Shown in pieces: positions 1-11,735 of a stretch of 64,000 bases of DNA (positions are counted from its first letter, which is position 1; each line of letters begins with the position of its first letter). The stretch covers positions 2,618,639 to 2,682,638 of the forward strand of contig VUYV01000118.1 in assembly GCA_008711295.1 (NCBI GenBank), read 5' to 3'. The stretch is from Anarhynchus alexandrinus (Eukaryota; Chordata; Aves; Charadriiformes; Charadriidae). A model generated the notes under the pieces. It searched no databases. It worked only from the letters and a program-made list of their open reading frames with translations, and had not been told where the DNA came from. The translations under genes and the position numbers were made by a program.

Positions 1-1829
1 ACATTCCTCCCATTGAATGAAAACATTTGTACACAGTTCATAAACCATCTTCCTGAGGAGTGGGAGGGGAGGGGGCTGGAAGAGGAAAGCCTGCAAACGC
101 ACGGCGGTGTAGCATAGAAGTGCATTGTCTGTAGGGCTGTGCCGCTGCTGGCAATAGGAGCCAGCTGCTGTTTGGGTAAGTGCTCTGTTCAAATATTCAA
201 ATCCCCCGCTGGACGGGGCTATGACCAAAACACTACGCAAATACTAATAAACACGTTGCGTAGAAGTCTCTGGATCAGGTCTTTCATTTCTCTCCACCAG
301 TAACAGACCCAGGTTCAGACTCAGCAGCCCAACTCCCCTCGGCAGCGCCGTCGTTTGGGTGGGAGAGTGCGCCCCGGTTCCCTGACTGACCCTGTCCTAA
401 GGCGGCTGAGGTGGCTCCAGATCTCGGGTCAAACCACTGTTTTGCCAAGAGTAGAACAAACAAAACCTCGTTCCCCATCTGCTGTGCCAGAAGGACATCC
501 AAGTGCATATAGTTGCTCTTTAGTTGCCGCGTTGCTTATGTTCTTTCTTCCATCCGTGATGGGTCGTGGCTTAGAGGAGCCCATGATGGGATCCGGCACA
601 GTCAATCTTATATCTTGCGGTCTGTCTCCTTTCTGAGCCTGTACTGGCCAAGCTAAACCCAGTGTTTTCCCCCAGTGAGAACAGGCTCGCTCTCAATTAC
701 TGTTTTCCCAAGATCCGTAGGAGCCACCATTGCTCAGAGAGATCAGGCTCAAAGTGGCCAATGAGTCCAAAAAGTAGGATTTTGCGCAGTGAAGTGCACA
801 CATGCACGTGTGTGTATAGACCATGGTCGCACTGGGCTTGACTTGGAGCTGCAGTTTGTATGGTTTTAGGGAAGGGGAGGGAAAACTGTCAAAAGCATTG
901 AGGTAAATTAGTATATTGGCAGCCTTTGGGCACTGCAGCACAGCTACCGGTTCTCTCTTACCTCCTGCCTCACTTATAGACCGTATTATGATTTTATAAG
1001 GTGATCTTTTCATGGATATAATGGATATGGCGGCTCTGAAAACCAATTCATTGTATGTGGTGGCTCATGAAATGGTCATACAAGATGAAACGTGATTGGG
1101 GGAAAAAAGGAAAAGGGAAAAATAACCTGAATAAAAGTTCTTGACAGCTAATTTTCTATCAGTTCTCATCTCAAATATCAGAGAAAACTTTTCTTAGACC
1201 TTAGAAAGCGCAGTGACATGATGGTTGATAAAATACATTGAAGGATGGCTCCCCCTTCCTCCAGGGACCTCTGCAGTGCGCTAAGGGCTGTCGTCAGCAC
1301 TGCTCTACTGCTTTTTTGGTTTGTTTTATTCACTGGAGAAGAGTAGAAGAGAAGATCACATTCAGAATCGTAACGTGAAAGTGCCTCATGGCTGCAAGAG
1401 AAAGCCACAAAAGAGTGAGGGGTCAGCGCCGCTCCTTCCCGGCGGCCTGCGTGCCACCCAGGGGGGTGCCAGGCTGGAAGCTGACTGCAGAAGGGGGAGA
1501 CAAACCCTTTCTTACTGATTCTTGCTCAGAGAAACACTCAGGCATGGATTGGTCCCACCTGAGCTTGGAGCATAGTTGCCGTCACCTCCAGGAGAGTGGT
1601 CTGTCATGCCACATTTGTTTTGAAAGGTGAAGAGGAATAAGGTTGGCACAAATTAACTAGAAAATGGTGGAAGCTCCAACACTTGGTGTCCTTACTGCAG
1701 GATTTGGTCTGGTTTTAAAAGATTCCCTCAAAGAGAAATTCTTGGGCGAAACCCTTTGGCCCGTATGCTGCAGGAGGTTTGCCTGGAGGGTTTGGGTGCT
1801 TCCTCCTGCTTCTGGTAGCTCTGCTCGAG
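1..1829. other. Noncoding stretch, no gene seen
   Basis: All frames are broken by stops and no splice-bounded open segment reads like a protein. A possible poly(A) hexamer AATAAA lies at 246-251. A donor-like GG|GTAAGT lies near 175, but without an acceptor or reading frame it says little. The stretch could be intron, flank or part of a long 3' untranslated region of a plus-strand gene left of the window; the sequence alone does not decide. Confidence 0.5.
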
Positions 1830-2190
1830 GAAAACGTAGGTGAGAAGCGAGAGTGATGATGTTCCTACCTGCTTATAGCTCAGTGTCGTGCTCTGCTTCC
1901 CTGCTAGAGCTCGGCATGGTAACGCACGGTGTCTCTCGGGCCTGGAAGCTCATAATCCACTCATCGTCCTGCCAAGAACCTCATCCCGCTCGTTCTGTCA
2001 TCACAAACAGACCTCTTCCCCCGTGGGCCGAGCAGGAGCAGCAAGGCTTGACGGAGAGCCTGACAAAGAGCGAGCAGAGGAGACGAAGTGAGCTCCAGTG
2101 GCTTCTAAGAGATATATACATATCTATTTTCAAGCACACATTGCTTGTCAAGTTGCAGGATCCAGTCAATACAGTGAAATTACAGTCCTG

Positions 2191-2240
2191 GGGGAAAAAA
2201 AAAAAAAAAGAAAAAAAAAGGAAGAGAGAGAGGGAAAAAT
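2191..2240 (+). repeat. Purine-rich low-complexity tract
   Basis: About 50 bases almost purely A and G, with two long A runs followed by a short GA-rich part. The two open frames overlapping it are products of the low complexity and should not be read as genes. Confidence 0.85.
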
Positions 2241-2692
2241 TTGATTCCGAATTGGAGGGATTAATGGTCAAAAGAATGTTCTTCTGGGAGTAATCTAAGT
2301 GTTATATTTACATTTGGCTTGGAATTATTTGCAGTGAGGAATTTCAAATGCAAATATTTTAAAAGCGTAACGTGTAGAGAGACACTGTGGGCACTTCTGT
2401 TTTCGCTAAAAAAAAAAAGGGAGAAAAAAACGGTTTTCTTGACTATTTTTTATTGGAATCTTAATGAGACCATAATTACAGCAGAAAAAAAAGGAAAAAA
2501 TGTAGCTCTTAAAGCTTTGCTGTTACTGTACATACGGGCCTTGGATTTTTAAAAAAAAAAAACAACTAAATTTTTTAAAACTATTTATTTTCCGAAGTGG
2601 TGCATGGGAGGGAAAAAAATGACTTAGCTAAGTAAGTCTTGTCCATTTATGTGCTTAGTCTGTATTTTCTTTTTCTAAAAAAAATATATATG

Positions 2693-2698
2693 AATAAA
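2693..2698 (+). promoter_or_regulatory. Candidate poly(A) signal AATAAA
   Basis: Canonical AATAAA hexamer with a T/G-rich downstream element beginning about 8 bases after it. It is the best-formed polyadenylation context in the first 5 kb. It would end a plus-strand transcript entering the window from the left. Confidence 0.35.
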
Positions 2699-2730
2699 TG
2701 TTGAAATGTGTAGGCATGTTCTGTTTGTCT

Positions 2731-5239
2731 TGGCTCTCTCCTTTATCTTGTTTTATTGTGTTACCCTCACGAGGGGTGCTTTAGGAACAGCAGATTTTTC
2801 TGGATTTCTTCTGAGTCGACAGCGAAGCGAGCACTCCGTGTCTTCGGGCTCTCTCTGTGTCTGTAGCTGCTCGTCCGTGAGACTCGCGGTGGCTGAGTGA
2901 CAACAAGAGCACTTAATGCTTCTTCTTCTTCATTTATTCTCCCTCTCTGGGAGCAGCCCCGTACGCTGACATTACCCAGACTTCGCTCTTCTGGGACTTG
3001 CGCGAGCGCCCTCTCCTACCTGAGCGGGGTGGTCACTATATTAAGTCGCTTCTCATCAGCAGGGTGTGATGTCTGTAGTTCTTCTGTGGGATATTTCGAT
3101 ATCTCCAACTATTTTTCCTCTTTTTATTCGCATTTATGAATCCTTTATTCGTTTTCTTTGCCTTTAATTTTGCTCAAGTTTTCCAGGACTTTCTTTCACT
3201 TCTTTCCACCTTTATTTCTCTTGCTCCCTTCTCACGGATGCCACTGTAAGTGAGGAGCAAACATGTTAAAATAAAGTCCCTCTTTTTCCCAAGGAAGAAC
3301 GTGTCCACTTAATATCCCATACGCCCATCAAAGCCGATGGAGAGGCAAAGCATGACAGACGTATTCTGTGATTCAAACCTTCTGGGTATTGGCAGGAGAA
3401 TAAATCTTGTGTCTGACATAAGAGGACATCAGGAACCGGGGAAACTAACCTGAAGCTTTTGGAAAGGGTCCACTTAGCTGTCAGTCAGAAGGAGATAAAC
3501 TTTACATGAAATAGGACCTTCTAAAGTCATTAGTTATCCACTTCTGCCAGAACCGCTGACGCGCAGCTCTGGAGGAAAGCAACGAGAGGCAGCCAAAGAG
3601 AACAGAAAACAAACGTGAATGGCAAAATGTCTCTTAAGAAAGTGCCTCGTACAAATGTGGGAACGCTTTCTGGTCCGAGTGAAATAGATCTCAAAATGAC
3701 TCACGTACAAATGGTATTGATCCGCAGGAAAACTTTTGTTGCCTGGAAGTCCTGAAAACAAGGAGATTAGATCATCTCCAGGCAGATGGATGTAGCTCTA
3801 AGCAAAGGGAAAACACGGCGAGTACCAGTTGTTCAATAATCTGTTTAACCGACCCCGGGAAGATCTGGTGCTTAAGGGAAAAAGGAAAAAAAAATGGGGG
3901 GTGGGGGGGACTGTGGGGAAAGGACGTGGAGTGGTGATGTTGCTATGTCAGACGTACATTTGGTATATATTAAATAAGCTACCACCACCTCCCTCCTCCT
4001 GGTACTCCGCTCATACAAAATGTTCTTTAAACCCCCGTCCTTAAACCTTGCTGCCCTGGAAGATGCTCAGCTGGCTCCGCGCGCTGGACACCAGACAGCA
4101 GTTTGCATGTGGAATCCGTCGTCCACAAAGTTGTCATTCTTTCGGCAGGGAAAGACACCCTCCCATGGACCGCGCTCCGCGCCCGGGCTTCAGGGAGCCG
4201 GTCCCCCGCCCCGCAGAGGGGAGGTGAAGCGCAAGATGCCGCTGCATAAACGACCAGCCCGGGTGAGCGGAGCTGCTCGTTTAACGCTGGCAGCGGCAGG
4301 GGAAGGCGCGGAAAGTTACGCCGATTTGCACCCCGTTCTGGCCCTGGATATTTTCCTTTTGTTATGAATAACAAGCAGTAGTTAAAAGGTGACACAAAGG
4401 GCTCCTTAATCCTCACAGCGTTCTTCCCATCCTGCCCGGATTCATTTGCTCCCGCGTTTCTCGTGATAACCACTCCAGGCGAAAGCCTTTATAATGCAGT
4501 CTATAAACTTCCACCCAGTGGAGCCCTGCCAGTGCCAACCAGTGACCCAGCAGGCAGCGAGCATGTGTGTCTGTGCTGACTCAGTGATCCAAGTCTGCTT
4601 TTAATTTCCTTTCTCTAGTTTTCCTTCATCCTGCAAGAAATAACTGTGAAGTAAATCAAATGGCCTATCTCCGCGGGCTGCCCCTCGGCTTGGCACGGGA
4701 CGAACAGGGGGAAGAGGCTGCCAACCCTGCGGCTGCCTGACAAAGTGGGGTCTGTTAGCACAGCGTAACTTACTGCAATAACAATCCGCTCCGAGAGGCA
4801 GCGGGTCTCTGCCTGCTGTCGTTTCCACCACGGCAGCGATCGCGGCCTCGCGGCCCTGCTCCGCGGTGCAGCCGAAATCGGGAACCACTGAGACTCGTGG
4901 AAATTTCTGGAGGGGAAACAAAAAAGCTTGGGGTGGGTGTTAGGGGAAGGCTCCTTCTGTGGTTAGAGGAGCTTTTTATTTTATCTTCAGCGGCGGGCTG
5001 AGAGCCCGGCCAGGGGAGGGGAAGGAGAAGGGACTCTCGGCACGGAGAAGCTCTCGCAGCAGTTTGCGCGTGGGCACACGGTGAGGGGGATTCGCCGGGT
5101 GGTCCCCGGGGTTAACCCGGGCTGGGGGTTTGGGCATGGTGCTGCTGGAGATGCACGTGGAACAGGAGAGCCACACATCTGTGCTAATGGGCCTGCTGAA
5201 GGGCAGGAAAGCCTGGCTAAATCCCCGCTTTGGCTAAAT
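2731..5239. other. Noncoding, with GC-rich patches at 4.14-4.33 and 4.64-5.14 kb
   Basis: No recognised gene. The patch at 4140-4330 is rich in CpG and contains a donor-like CGG|GTGAGC near 4262. A second CpG-containing patch spans about 4640-5140. Both are too short and weak to be called promoters by eye. A run of G blocks at 3896-3918 could form a quadruplex. Open frames of 100-150 codons here lie on both strands over the same GC-rich bases, as expected when stop codons are scarce. Confidence 0.5.
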
Positions 5240-5688
5240 CACACAATCCCAGGATGGTGGGGGTGGGAAGGGCCCTCTGGAGCTCCCCCAGTGCCACCCC
5301 CTGCCAGAGCAGGGGCACCTCCAGCAGTGGCACAGGACGGCGTCCAGGCGGGTTTGGAATGGCTCCAGAGGGGGAGACTCCCCCACCTCTCTGGGCAGCC
5401 TGTGCCAGTGCTCTGCCACCCGCACAGGAGAGAAGGCCCTCCTCAGGTTCAGATGGACCTTCCTATGGTCACGTTTGTGCCCGTTCCCTCTTGTCCTGTC
5501 ACTGGGCACCACTGGAAACAGACTGTTCCCATCCCCCTGGCACCCTCCCTTTGAGGATTTATAAGCGTTGAGAAGATCCCCCCTTGGTCTTCTCTTGTCC
5601 AGACTGAAAAGCCCCAAGTCGCTCAGCCTTTCCTCATCAGAAAGATGCTCCAGTGCCCTCATCATCTTTGTAGCCCTTTGCTGGACCT
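5240..5688 (-). mobile_element. CR1 LINE fragment (3' part of ORF2 and 3' end), minus strand
   Basis: A 5'-truncated CR1 retrotransposon. Read on the minus strand it encodes the C-terminal tail of the CR1 ORF2 protein (endonuclease/reverse transcriptase), with the family landmarks ALEHLSDEERL, DLGLFSL, SDRTRGNGHK and HWHRLPREV in one open frame. The truncation falls just upstream of the ALEHL segment, so no catalytic domain is present. The 3' end carries an unusual tail (CACAATCCCAGGATGG on the plus strand) instead of the common ATTCTATGATTCT octamers. It is very similar by eye to the longer copy at 45.5-46.3 kb, so both belong to one subfamily. Confidence 0.93.
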
Positions 5689-7555
5689 AAATCACCTAAA
5701 ACTCCCCTCAACGTTACGAGCTGAATCTGGTATTACCCATGTCTCCTTCCAAAGCATCATTTGATGTTTCTGTGCACCACTGAACAGTTATGGCACTCCA
5801 TCCCAGAGGTCCCACACCTCCACCGGCAAAGGGCTCCCGAGATGTGTCTCACAGCAGACTCAGCACCCCAAACCCTGGGCGCTCATCCAGCCAAAGGCCC
5901 AACTACTGTTAATGGAACTAACACAACAGTTCGCCCACCGTTCGGAAGGGATTTGAAATCTCCCAATGAAAGGTGCTGCAGAAGTGCAAAACACCAGATG
6001 AGAGAACACGCTCAGCAAATGCAACGGCCACGGAATGAAGGACAGCGCAGTGTGCATTGGTGCCATCAGCGCAGCCTCAAACATTTGTGATTTCTTTTCC
6101 CTTTGGCTCTGAATCCCTTTGGCTGGAATCTGTTTCCCCATCCAATTGCAACCCTAATTGTGGAAGAGACTTTAGGAAACGGCAGAGCCAGATCCCGAAC
6201 CTGCCCCTGTGTCTCATGTCATCAAGGGAAGTTCGATTATTACCGCTAATACAACACATGTGTGTAATAGGCACTTCAGCCGCCTATTCGTGACACGTGT
6301 CCCGCAGAACAATACCCCGCCAGCCGCGTTGTAACACTATCCTCAATTCGAGAGCTGGAAAATCCTCTCCAGTACGACAACTGCCATTACCTCAGGTTTA
6401 CCAACTCCCCTGAGGACCCTGCGGACCCTCGGGTCGTTGCTTGTTTCACTTTGCGTTACTTAGCTGAATTACAGAGTGAAATGGGGGTGAGTTATCTTGT
6501 CAAAACCAATGTGGAGCCCCGGGAAGGATGGGAGTTTGTTACGGATTTAGCTCACACTGCTGAGCCTTTCTAACCCACCGACTTTCCATTGGGTTGCCTT
6601 TCCCTGTCCCTCTTATCACAACATTTGCAAGTAAAACTACATCGACAGAGAGGTGTAGGTGGGACATCTGTGGGCACACCTGTGGCCTATGAACTTTTAT
6701 CTCTGCTGTTACATTTCAACAGATATTTTATGCTTCGTTTTCAACAGCTCTTGCCCTGAATTTGTTATTGCCCCGAGTAAGTTCATTTCTAACAGCTGCC
6801 TGGCAGGACAGGCTTTTCTGCTTAATAGAAATACTCAGGAAAGCTCATCCTGAAGGGAGAATAAGAGGGAAAGTGCCAGGTAGAAATGGAAAAGCTTAGT
6901 ATGTATCAAGCTTTAAGTTATATTAACAGAAAGTTGAATTTACACTAATAGCAAAGGCTAAGTTCTCATCCTAATAGCACTCCAGTGTGCCCTGTGTCTG
7001 TGCATGTAGGCAAATAGCTGATAGACAAGGTGCTGTTAGAGATGATGCTCAGCATCATTCCGCGGTTTGCCAGCACTATGTTGTGTGGGTACACTCTGAC
7101 TGTCTCTGTAAATCCAACTGGTCACCCAAAAGCGAACACCACCAGCAGAAAACACTAAGGCAGAAATATGAATGCTGAAAATTTAAATTGGCTGTACTGA
7201 TGGATCATGTTTTAGCATAAGGTAAAGTTGCCAGGAAAACTCTGGGTCCGGTGCCGCTCCCTACCCCAAGTAAAGAAATAAAAATATATATTCCTTTTCT
7301 GTATCAGCATCTTTCCATGTGATTTCATTTGCTGCATCTCTTCTCACAGAAAACTAATGTCTGTCTTCTGTGGTGTTCTCCTGTAGAGAGGATGCACTGA
7401 TGATCTCAAGTGGAAAGAAGATGATGATGAATTGTTTGAATGATTCCCAGGGTTATGAGAACGCTGACTGGAGAAGGGGGCTGCGTAGCGTCTGCTCTGA
7501 TTGGGTTTGCTCTGTTTACAATGGGATCCTCAAAATAAGCTCTCGTGGTGTAATA
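5689..7555. other. Noncoding, no gene seen
   Basis: Unique-looking sequence with only short open frames in every reading phase. A donor-like CGA|GTAAGT occurs near 6775 but no matching upstream acceptor or coding phase is visible. No repeat family was recognised. Confidence 0.5.
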
Positions 7556-7790
7556 TCTCCCCAAGCCATAATATCATTCTAATAATTTAATTTATAGCCC
7601 TGTTTGTTTTCATTTATGGTTTAACAGACCAGCTGGCAATTAGGCCCTAATTATGCTGTTATGCAAAGTAGCTCCATTTATTTTTATAACATCGGCTGCA
7701 GCATAAGCTGTATTTGTTTTTAATTGTGAAATCAACCATGGCAACATACCGTAATGATCCATGTGTCACAGCTGGGAATGCTGCTCAGCT
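7556..7790. promoter_or_regulatory. Candidate conserved enhancer with homeodomain dyad
   Basis: An AT-rich block dense in developmental transcription factor motifs. A near-palindromic pair of homeodomain sites, CAATTAG at 7637-7643 and CTAATTA at 7647-7653, sits a few bases after a CAGCTG E-box (7630-7635). It is followed by an octamer-like ATGCAAAG (7661-7668). Such dense grouping is typical of vertebrate conserved noncoding elements near developmental genes. Motifs are seen directly; enhancer function is inferred and needs cross-species alignment. Confidence 0.5.
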
Positions 7791-9835
7791 TGGCCGAGTA
7801 AGGTGCAGAAGAGCTGGATAGGTTACAGGACTCGGATTCCCTGTCCACATCCAGACAGGGGAGTCTGACACGAATGCTTAATATTTGCCCTCATCCCACA
7901 CCCGTACCATCTCTCGGTATTGCTACTTGTCCTCCTTTTCCCTTTATAATTTCTCGCCAGGAGAAACCAAACCGTGACATTCCACGACAGCCCAAGGCTC
8001 TACCGTCGCGTTTCTGGCACGCCGCGGGGCTTGCTGGGCTCGCCGGGGTGTGCCGTTAGCAGCGCGGTGGAGTAAACGGTTGGGCATGTGCGTAAGGAAA
8101 CCTTCAGAAGGGCCGGAGATCAGCAGACACATCCTGCACATCATCTCTGGCTTTCGGACCACCAGCTGTTCAGTCCTGGACTACTGTACGGCCGGGGGAA
8201 ATGAATGCAGCCGTACAGACACCTGTAGTAAGTGGGTGCTGCTCCTCATAGATGAGGCTTTGCGGAGCACAGGAAAAGGGAATTGTTCCTGCAGTAGGAG
8301 AGGGATGCACAAGACAGCTCAGAAGATCTCTCTTCTTCCTTCATCCTCCATCAGTCACACCTCCTCTTGGGGTTCCACTTTCCCAGTTACCTTCAGTCCT
8401 AATTTCTCTCCTCTGTTAGCTTTCGTTTTGCTCTGCTTTTTTGATGCATTCATACAGTTCAGAGGATTTTTTGCCCTTGTTTCCAGAAACCAAGTCTGAG
8501 AATTCCCTCAGGTCTCCAGCTGTAGGTGGTGGTTGTCTTCCCAGCTCTCTGCTTGCCAAAAGCACACACGCGCTCACACGCATGTAAGAAGACAGCTTAG
8601 GCTTTGTGATCACAAACGGTTCAGAGATAGGGTGTGACTTGCATATGGCTCCAAATGTTTAAATCTGTATTGGCCAGATGACATTGGGTCTGCAAAACAA
8701 GAATCATAATAAATCACAAGACTAAGGGGGTTGCGCATAGCAGGAGAAGCTCCGACCGCCTGCCTTTCACATAGCTGTCTTCACCCATTGGACTTTTTCA
8801 CGGAACGACTTGTCTTATCTTACTAGACAGGGACCAAACGGACATGAGTTCAGCTTTTGGCATAGCCACAGACCTCTTGAATGATCTCAGACAAGTTACC
8901 GAGTAGGCTGCTCTTGAAATCTGCTCCTACAAAGTAGGGATACGGTCTCTCCTTCCCCTTTCCCATCCTATCCGCTTGAATTATCCTTTCTTTGCGAAAA
9001 GGTGGTGTCTTGCAGCTGTCTGCACATCTGCTGCCTCTGAGCAGTACCTGGTTTTAGAGGGAAGTTGGTGCTTGCAGTTACCTGGGATTTGGGGCAGTGG
9101 GGTATCTTCCCCTGCTCCAAAGTAGGTAGTAATTAAATCAGGTCAGCTAAAGTACTGGCTCAAAATGCAACTACTGCTGAGGCCTCTCTTGTCTCTTCCC
9201 GAGGCCCATATTCCGAACAACAATACCCGGCTAAATTACTCCGGGATTGTTATTTTTATCTAATGCATTGGGACACTGATATACAAAGGTTGACTCGTTC
9301 CCTCCAACTGAGCACATCGGTTGCCCAGTCCAGGATGGAAACTCGGTGTGCTGCCTCCTCCCACCACTCTATCTGCTGAGCGAAAAATGATAGAGGACGA
9401 AAAAGGAGCTTCCAACCTGAGAGTGCAGAAGCAAATGAAAATAACCATTGTATGGAAAAATTAATAATTTTTTTTTTTTCGGAATTTGTGTTTAAAACAA
9501 AACCAAAAAGAAATCAAGCCCTGTCGAGTTGAGCTTTACTGCTGGTTGCATGTCCTAGTGCTTTATTTTTGTTTGTTTGTTCAGAACCAGCCTGTCAATC
9601 CCTAATGGAAATAACTGGAGACGTGTGCGAATTAACACACACGCGCACAAAAATGCAGACAGCAAGAAGAAGTCATTCCACAGTCTAGCCTTGTAAAGAA
9701 TACAGTCAGCTTCCAGCGGCAAACCTTCCCCCCTCGGTCTCTCTAGCCAGAGGAATTTCTTTCACCTCCTCAGAAGCTGCTTATTAAAGCTAGGCTGGTG
9801 CTGGTTCCCAGGTAATAGAACAGCAGCAAAGCTTA
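7791..9835. other. Noncoding, no gene seen
   Basis: No repeats of known family and no coding signal. The 149-codon open frame at 8050-8499 has no recognisable domain and a composition expected by chance. A T run lies at about 9469-9479, and a short CA-rich patch lies at about 9634-9646. Confidence 0.5.
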
Positions 9836-10045
9836 ACTAATCTATATTTTTACTGCAGTAATTAAACCGTGCACTTGCTAATAAAAAGGTAACACTTTAA
9901 ATTAAGGCCCCGTTTCTAAATGCTGTATTAATATTTATGAAATGATTACTGCATACAGCCACATTCTTTAAGGACTTATTAGAACGCGTGTTATAAAACT
10001 CAATTGTAATAAACCCTTAATGGTTATGCTCTGGCGAGCTGCAAT
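9836..10045. promoter_or_regulatory. Candidate conserved noncoding element, perhaps from an ancient repeat
   Basis: AT-rich block beginning with TAATTAAACC and containing GGTAACACTTTAAATTAAGG at 9888-9907, followed by several TAATAAA and TTAAT motifs. The GGTAACACTTTA start resembles a motif found at the edge of old dispersed repeats in many vertebrates (from memory, not checked). The block could be an exapted fossil repeat. Neither conservation nor repeat identity can be tested from one sequence. Confidence 0.35.
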
Positions 10046-11345
10046 TTTTTCAACCCTACAAGTGGCGTCTTCTTAAAATGGGAGGAAAACGCTCTTCCCT
10101 CCCCTAAAGCCCCCCCAAAGTTTTGTCTCTCTGTGACTGTTGGTCCTGCCCCACGTACTTCTGCTCAACCATCTACAAGACGGGGTGGGATTTCATTGCT
10201 GGGGTCTCTCTCATGCTCTCCGTCCACTTTGGAAAGGTCTAGAGTCTCCTGTGAAATCGCAGGGATCAGATGACCTCCTAAATCATATCAGCCATCCCAC
10301 ACACATCTCTGGGCTACTGCAGGGCTCCCAAAGAGCAAGAGACATCTCTGTTTCGGCAACTGAATCCTGCCCTCAGCATCTAGGCGAAGTTGGGTGACTC
10401 GGCTCCTTCCACAGCCAGTAGAAAGAGATAGGACTGCTGCTGATAATTTATCCCCGCTCTCCCAGGCGTTTTGTCATCTGTTTGGAAACTCCTTGGGATC
10501 TGGAACTTCGCTGAGTTTGTAGCTTCAGGGAGCGCACATAGAGGGAACAGGGGGAGGTCACTCACAGAGAAATTCAGATCCTCATCCCCATGGTCACTTC
10601 AAGGGTCACTGGATACAGGAGAGATCAGTGTTCTGTGAGCAACAGAGAGTACTTAAATAGATTATTTATTCTTAATTTATTTTTTAATTTCATTATTTCT
10701 TTTCTTCATATTATAATGCCAAGAAACTCTTGATGCTTGTTTTTAGACTTCTTTTTCATAAGCTACACATCCAACTCTTCAACTCTTTCACCCTGAGCTA
10801 TTATTTTCAATTTGCAACCTTTGCAGTGGAATAAGTGCTCTTTGAGTGTTTCGTCAAAATGCATTTTGCAAGGGGCTGTACGTAAGGTGATAATTTGCAG
10901 CAAAACTTTTTTCTTTTGTTGCTCTTTTTTTTTTTCTTTTCTACAGTTGCAGCAGTTTGTGGTGCAGTCAGCCGGATCACGGTACTCCCACCTCCTGTAC
11001 CTCCTGCCTTTCCTTTGACTTCAGCTTCCTAGAAGGGCACACTTGACGTCCCAAACTTGCAAAGTTTATAAAATATTTTGCATCATGAACAGCTCAGTAT
11101 AAACCAGTGGGACTTCTCATGCATAAAAATATTCCCATGCAGAAGTGTTTGACAGTTCGAAGCATAAGTGATTAACCTCTTTTAATTAAAGCTTGCGAAA
11201 AAATTTCAGCACAGCTCACAGACAGCATAAAAACTGGGATAAACTCAGAGAGAGAAAAGCCATGTCTTGAAGTAGCCCCTCGAAACAAAGGCAACCTCCA
11301 CCCCAAACATGCGACACCTTTAAGGGCCAAAATGCGAAGAGTTTG
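10046..11345. other. Noncoding, no gene seen
   Basis: No exon-like open segment. A pyrimidine tract at about 10905-10945 ends in CTACAG and looks like a splice acceptor, but the sequence after it (about 10946-11018) stays open for only some 70 bases and has no donor. That is insufficient to call an exon. Confidence 0.45.
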
Positions 11346-11735
11346 TGCTCAAACTGACCTAAACTAAAGCTTCGACTTTATGGTCTAGTAACATAGCAAC
11401 GTTTGTTATGTATAATAACAGCATCCAAAATGACACAATAAAAAAAGAATTATCTGTGATTAGAACTAAACTATTGAAATGTCTCCAGCTGGAGCCAAAA
11501 ATTGGAAGGGGACAAGGGAGGGGGAAAGAGGAGTTTATTATTTCAGTAGCTGCAGTGAAAATCCCCTCTGGGTGCTCTGCAAACCACCCTCTGCTCTTTG
11601 AAACCATCCCCCTCATTGACATGGTAATGGTCTTTGTTGAATTCAAAGACGATTACATCAGAAATGTGTGGCCTCTTGTGGGTTTTCCAAGGCTTATAAA
11701 GCACACAAATTATATGAAAATATTGGGTTGAAAAA
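11346..11735. promoter_or_regulatory. Candidate conserved noncoding block
   Basis: This block is AT-rich, has low CpG content, and contains several ATTA/TAAT cores plus CATTGACATGG and TTGAATTCAAAG (a near-palindrome at 11637-11648). Overlapping open frames on both strands (107 and 95 codons) do not resemble proteins, and the longer one begins in an AT-rich spacer. The look is that of a conserved regulatory element; this is an impression from composition only. Confidence 0.3.

Larger units (their letters stand above)
1830..2730 (+). other. Possible 3' end of a plus-strand transcript
   Basis: This segment has many A and T runs, no long open frame, and ends with AATAAA at 2693-2698. That hexamer is followed 8-30 bases later by a GT-rich stretch (2706-2735), the usual layout of a vertebrate cleavage and polyadenylation site. 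The composition resembles the long AU-rich 3' untranslated regions of regulatory genes. The upstream coding part would lie outside the window. This is inferred from one signal plus composition; intronic AATAAA hexamers are common, so confidence is low. Confidence 0.3.

Noticed and set aside
11408..11731. 107-codon plus-strand frame
   Set aside because: AT-rich start, no domain, and an overlapping minus-strand frame. More consistent with a noncoding conserved block.
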